Below are positions 62,486 to 64,000 of a DNA stretch of 64,000 bases, one piece after another. The stretch is from positions 35,005,636 to 35,069,635 of the forward strand of contig JADWOT020000001.1 in NCBI GenBank assembly GCA_036345935.2, read 5' to 3'. The notes under the pieces were generated by a model that worked only from the letters and a program-made list of their open reading frames with translations, was not told the DNA's origin and made no database searches. Numbering within the stretch: position 1 is the first letter of the stretch; the number at the start of each line of letters is the position of its first letter. This stretch comes from Taenia hydatigena. Lineage: Eukaryota; Platyhelminthes; Cestoda; Cyclophyllidea; Taeniidae. Position numbers and translations under genes: made by a program.

Positions 62486-62989
62486 TACGGAAGTCGCGCA
62501 CAAATCTGGCTAATCAGTTCAAAGTTTGTCAGGTAAAACAATCAAGCTTTAAATTTTTATGTATCTTTGATAAGACCACAATTACAACAACTACTAACAG
62601 TTTCGACTTTCGCGTATAATTTAGGTAGCAAACGTACCAACAACAATAAACAATTTATGTCAGTAAAATAAATGCGTAATAGCAATATTGTAAAGTTTGT
62701 CAGCAAATCGTAAAAGTAGTTCAAATAACAGTGATCGATGTCATTTTGGTAAGCATTTGTACACTTTAATTTACTTTAAGCACGCGTTTTGTAGTAAAGT
62801 TCATATTTAAATCGAATAGACGCGATGCTCAATTGGAGTAATGGACTGATGCGCATTTGTACAAAATCCCGCCTAGCACCTTGTTGGTTAATTGGTTATA
62901 GGCTACGTTTTCAGATGACAACTATTAGTTCTGATGTTTGCACATCCCACTACACGTAGACGCTGTGGCACAGAAGCCAACTTCGTAAT

Positions 62990-63090
62990 TACTGCCTGAT
63001 TTGAGCATCAATCACATTGGCAGTTGTTCCACTCAGTGGAGTGCTACCTGACCTTCTACCTCGTGTGGTAGCTGTCATGACATGACTTGT
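62990..63090 (-). pseudogene. Remnant of the P segment in unit C
   Basis: This is the inverted counterpart of 310-410. It reads PLSGTTANVIDAQIRQ and then stops at the conserved position. Confidence 0.45.
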
Positions 63091-63106
63091 AATTGTCTGA
63101 ACTTAC

Positions 63107-63408
63107 CTGATCTGCTAGTAACCCCAATGCAATTGTGAAAACAGGTTCGATTCTACTGGGATATTTGGTCATGATAAAGGTGGGAGCGCTCGACAATTTC
63201 ACAGGATTACTTTTTGTGTGGAATGATCTGGACTTTTTGATTCCTACCATCAAGAGATATGAGAAGGCTAAGAGAGTATGAGGCATGTTTACTGAGCCAC
63301 AGATAATGTTAGGGCTAAGAATCGCGCCCTTAACCTCCCACACTTGTAAGTTCGTCAATGCAGTCCCCCCTCCTCCTCCTTCTTCACCCCCTTCTCCTCC
63401 TCCTACTC
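63107..63408 (-). pseudogene. Exon-like frame 1 of unit C (partner of 1-297)
   Basis: This is the inverted counterpart of the frame at 1-297. It shares GAILSPNIICG, YPSRIEPVFTI and the CAG|GTAAGT donor, and has a longer Gly-rich start. Many substitutions change the residue, for example in the middle third. No known family was recognised. Confidence 0.3.
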
Positions 63409-63415
63409 ATAACCC
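63364..63415 (+). repeat. C/T-rich tract at the distal end of unit C
   Basis: An almost pure CCT/TTC tract. Its mirror is the A/G-rich tract at 1-40. It is the last sequence where A and C can be matched. Confidence 0.85.
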
Positions 63416-64000
63416 CACTTCTGAGTCAGCTCCTTATTGTGGGGTTAAGGCTCCCTTGAAGGTATACAAAGGCAAAATATCAGGTTGAATGCATGTATTT
63501 AACAGACAGAGGAAAATGAGTTGCTGGAACACCTTTTACTAATAACTGCATCATCTCATACTTTATCGCTGACTTTTTCTTCCTTCCCTCCTCTTATTGA
63601 ATTACCATTAAACATGATCCACGAAGACCCCTCAATTCTGCTTTTAGCTTTCGCATTATCCGGACCACCCTCGAAGCCTAACAACACGACAGCCGCAGAA
63701 AATCATGACTTAGAGTGGTATTAAGTTTTCTAGACCACATGTCACTTAGTTTGCTTCATTCTGTCTACATTAACTACAGCTATTTGGTCGTCGAGACTCT
63801 CTTTGTCCAGATCGTTTACAAATCCTCACATTTCTTAGCCATTCAGGACCAGTCTACTTCACTCATTGCATGCTGTTACGTGCATTTCAAATTTTCGTCT
63901 TCGACATAACGATCGATATGCTGTCAGGCGCATCGTCGCCAGTTTCATATTTCCGTGACTTGCTCGCGATGTTGTCGGAGGAAGGAGTGCTCTATGCCGT
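63416..64000. other. Sequence beyond unit C
   Basis: It has no partner in the window, because its mirror would lie left of position 1. Short frames at 63521-63724 and 63715-63909 are at chance length. Confidence 0.45.

Larger units (their letters stand above)
56490..63408 (+). repeat. Unit C: fullest copy of the 6.9 kb repeat unit
   Basis: This is the only copy carrying both the part shared with B (56490-61130) and the part shared with inverted A (58455-63408). It ends on the right in a C/T-rich tract (63364-63415) that mirrors the A/G tract at the window start. No terminal inverted repeat of its own, target-site duplication, reverse transcriptase or transposase motif was seen. It could be a segmental duplication or a non-autonomous mobile element. 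The sequence here does not decide between them. Confidence 0.92.

Noticed and set aside
1..63408. Maverick/Polinton or other giant DNA transposon with terminal inverted repeats
   Set aside because: The inverted arms would fit by geometry, but no polymerase, integrase, protease, ATPase or capsid-like frame was found between them, and B is a direct internal copy.
1..64000. tRNA or rRNA genes
   Set aside because: No box B with paired stems or cloverleaf and no rRNA core sequence was noticed. GGTTCRA-like words found (for example at 22208 and 57981) lack the surrounding structure.

Overview
This looks like nuclear DNA of an animal. There are no bacterial operons, ribosome binding sites or dense coding. 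Intron-type signals of the GTAAGT / polypyrimidine-AG kind are present, G+C is in the mid-40s percent by eye, and there is one assembly gap of 744 N (41169-41912). The species cannot be read from the sequence. A repeat-rich invertebrate, for example a parasitic flatworm, would fit, but that is a guess. Nothing in the window is a recognisable full-length gene. With a stop about every 20 codons, dozens of open runs of 80 codons and about one of 180 are expected by chance in 64 kb on two strands, and that is what is seen. ORF length alone is therefore not used as evidence here.

The dominant content is repeats. A 6.9 kb unit is present once in full at the right (unit C, about 56490-63408). Its distal 5 kb is present again, inverted, at the left edge (unit A, 1-4972). 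Its proximal 4 kb is present again in direct orientation in the middle (unit B, 28160-32165). A and C thus form an inverted pair of about 5 kb arms around a 53 kb spacer. Between them lies a mosaic of dispersed families. The long E family has a fold-back core, a recurring near-palindrome GTTCGWCGAAC and TATA-like AT runs. The F family (about 0.6 kb) often adjoins E. The S family has several short pieces. A further family (Z) once encoded a C2HC zinc finger.

Region by region: 1-4972 unit A; 5-12.4 kb mostly unrecognised sequence with S-type pieces; 12.4-13.1 kb a weak candidate exon chain; 14.1-17.8 kb F+E+S (minus); 19.4-23.2 kb two inverted F copies flanking Z and E remnants; 23.4-25.7 kb E core and Z family; 27.1-27.9 kb the best candidate for a real spliced gene end (minus strand, with an AATAAA downstream); 28.2-32.2 kb unit B; 33.2-33.8 kb weak candidate exons; 35.6-37.5 kb E (plus); 38.5-40.2 kb Z copies; 41.2-41.9 kb gap; 44.9-47.6 kb S+E+F (plus), an inverted partner of 14.1-17.8 kb; 48.2-54.3 kb more E, Z and S pieces; 56.5-63.4 kb unit C.

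How the parts relate: comparing repeat copies codon by codon gives the only real test of coding available here. In A/B/C the differences fall about evenly over the three codon positions, so those units look neutral. In the zinc-finger family the older copies differ mainly at third positions and keep chemically similar residues, so that family did evolve as a protein-coding sequence before its copies decayed.
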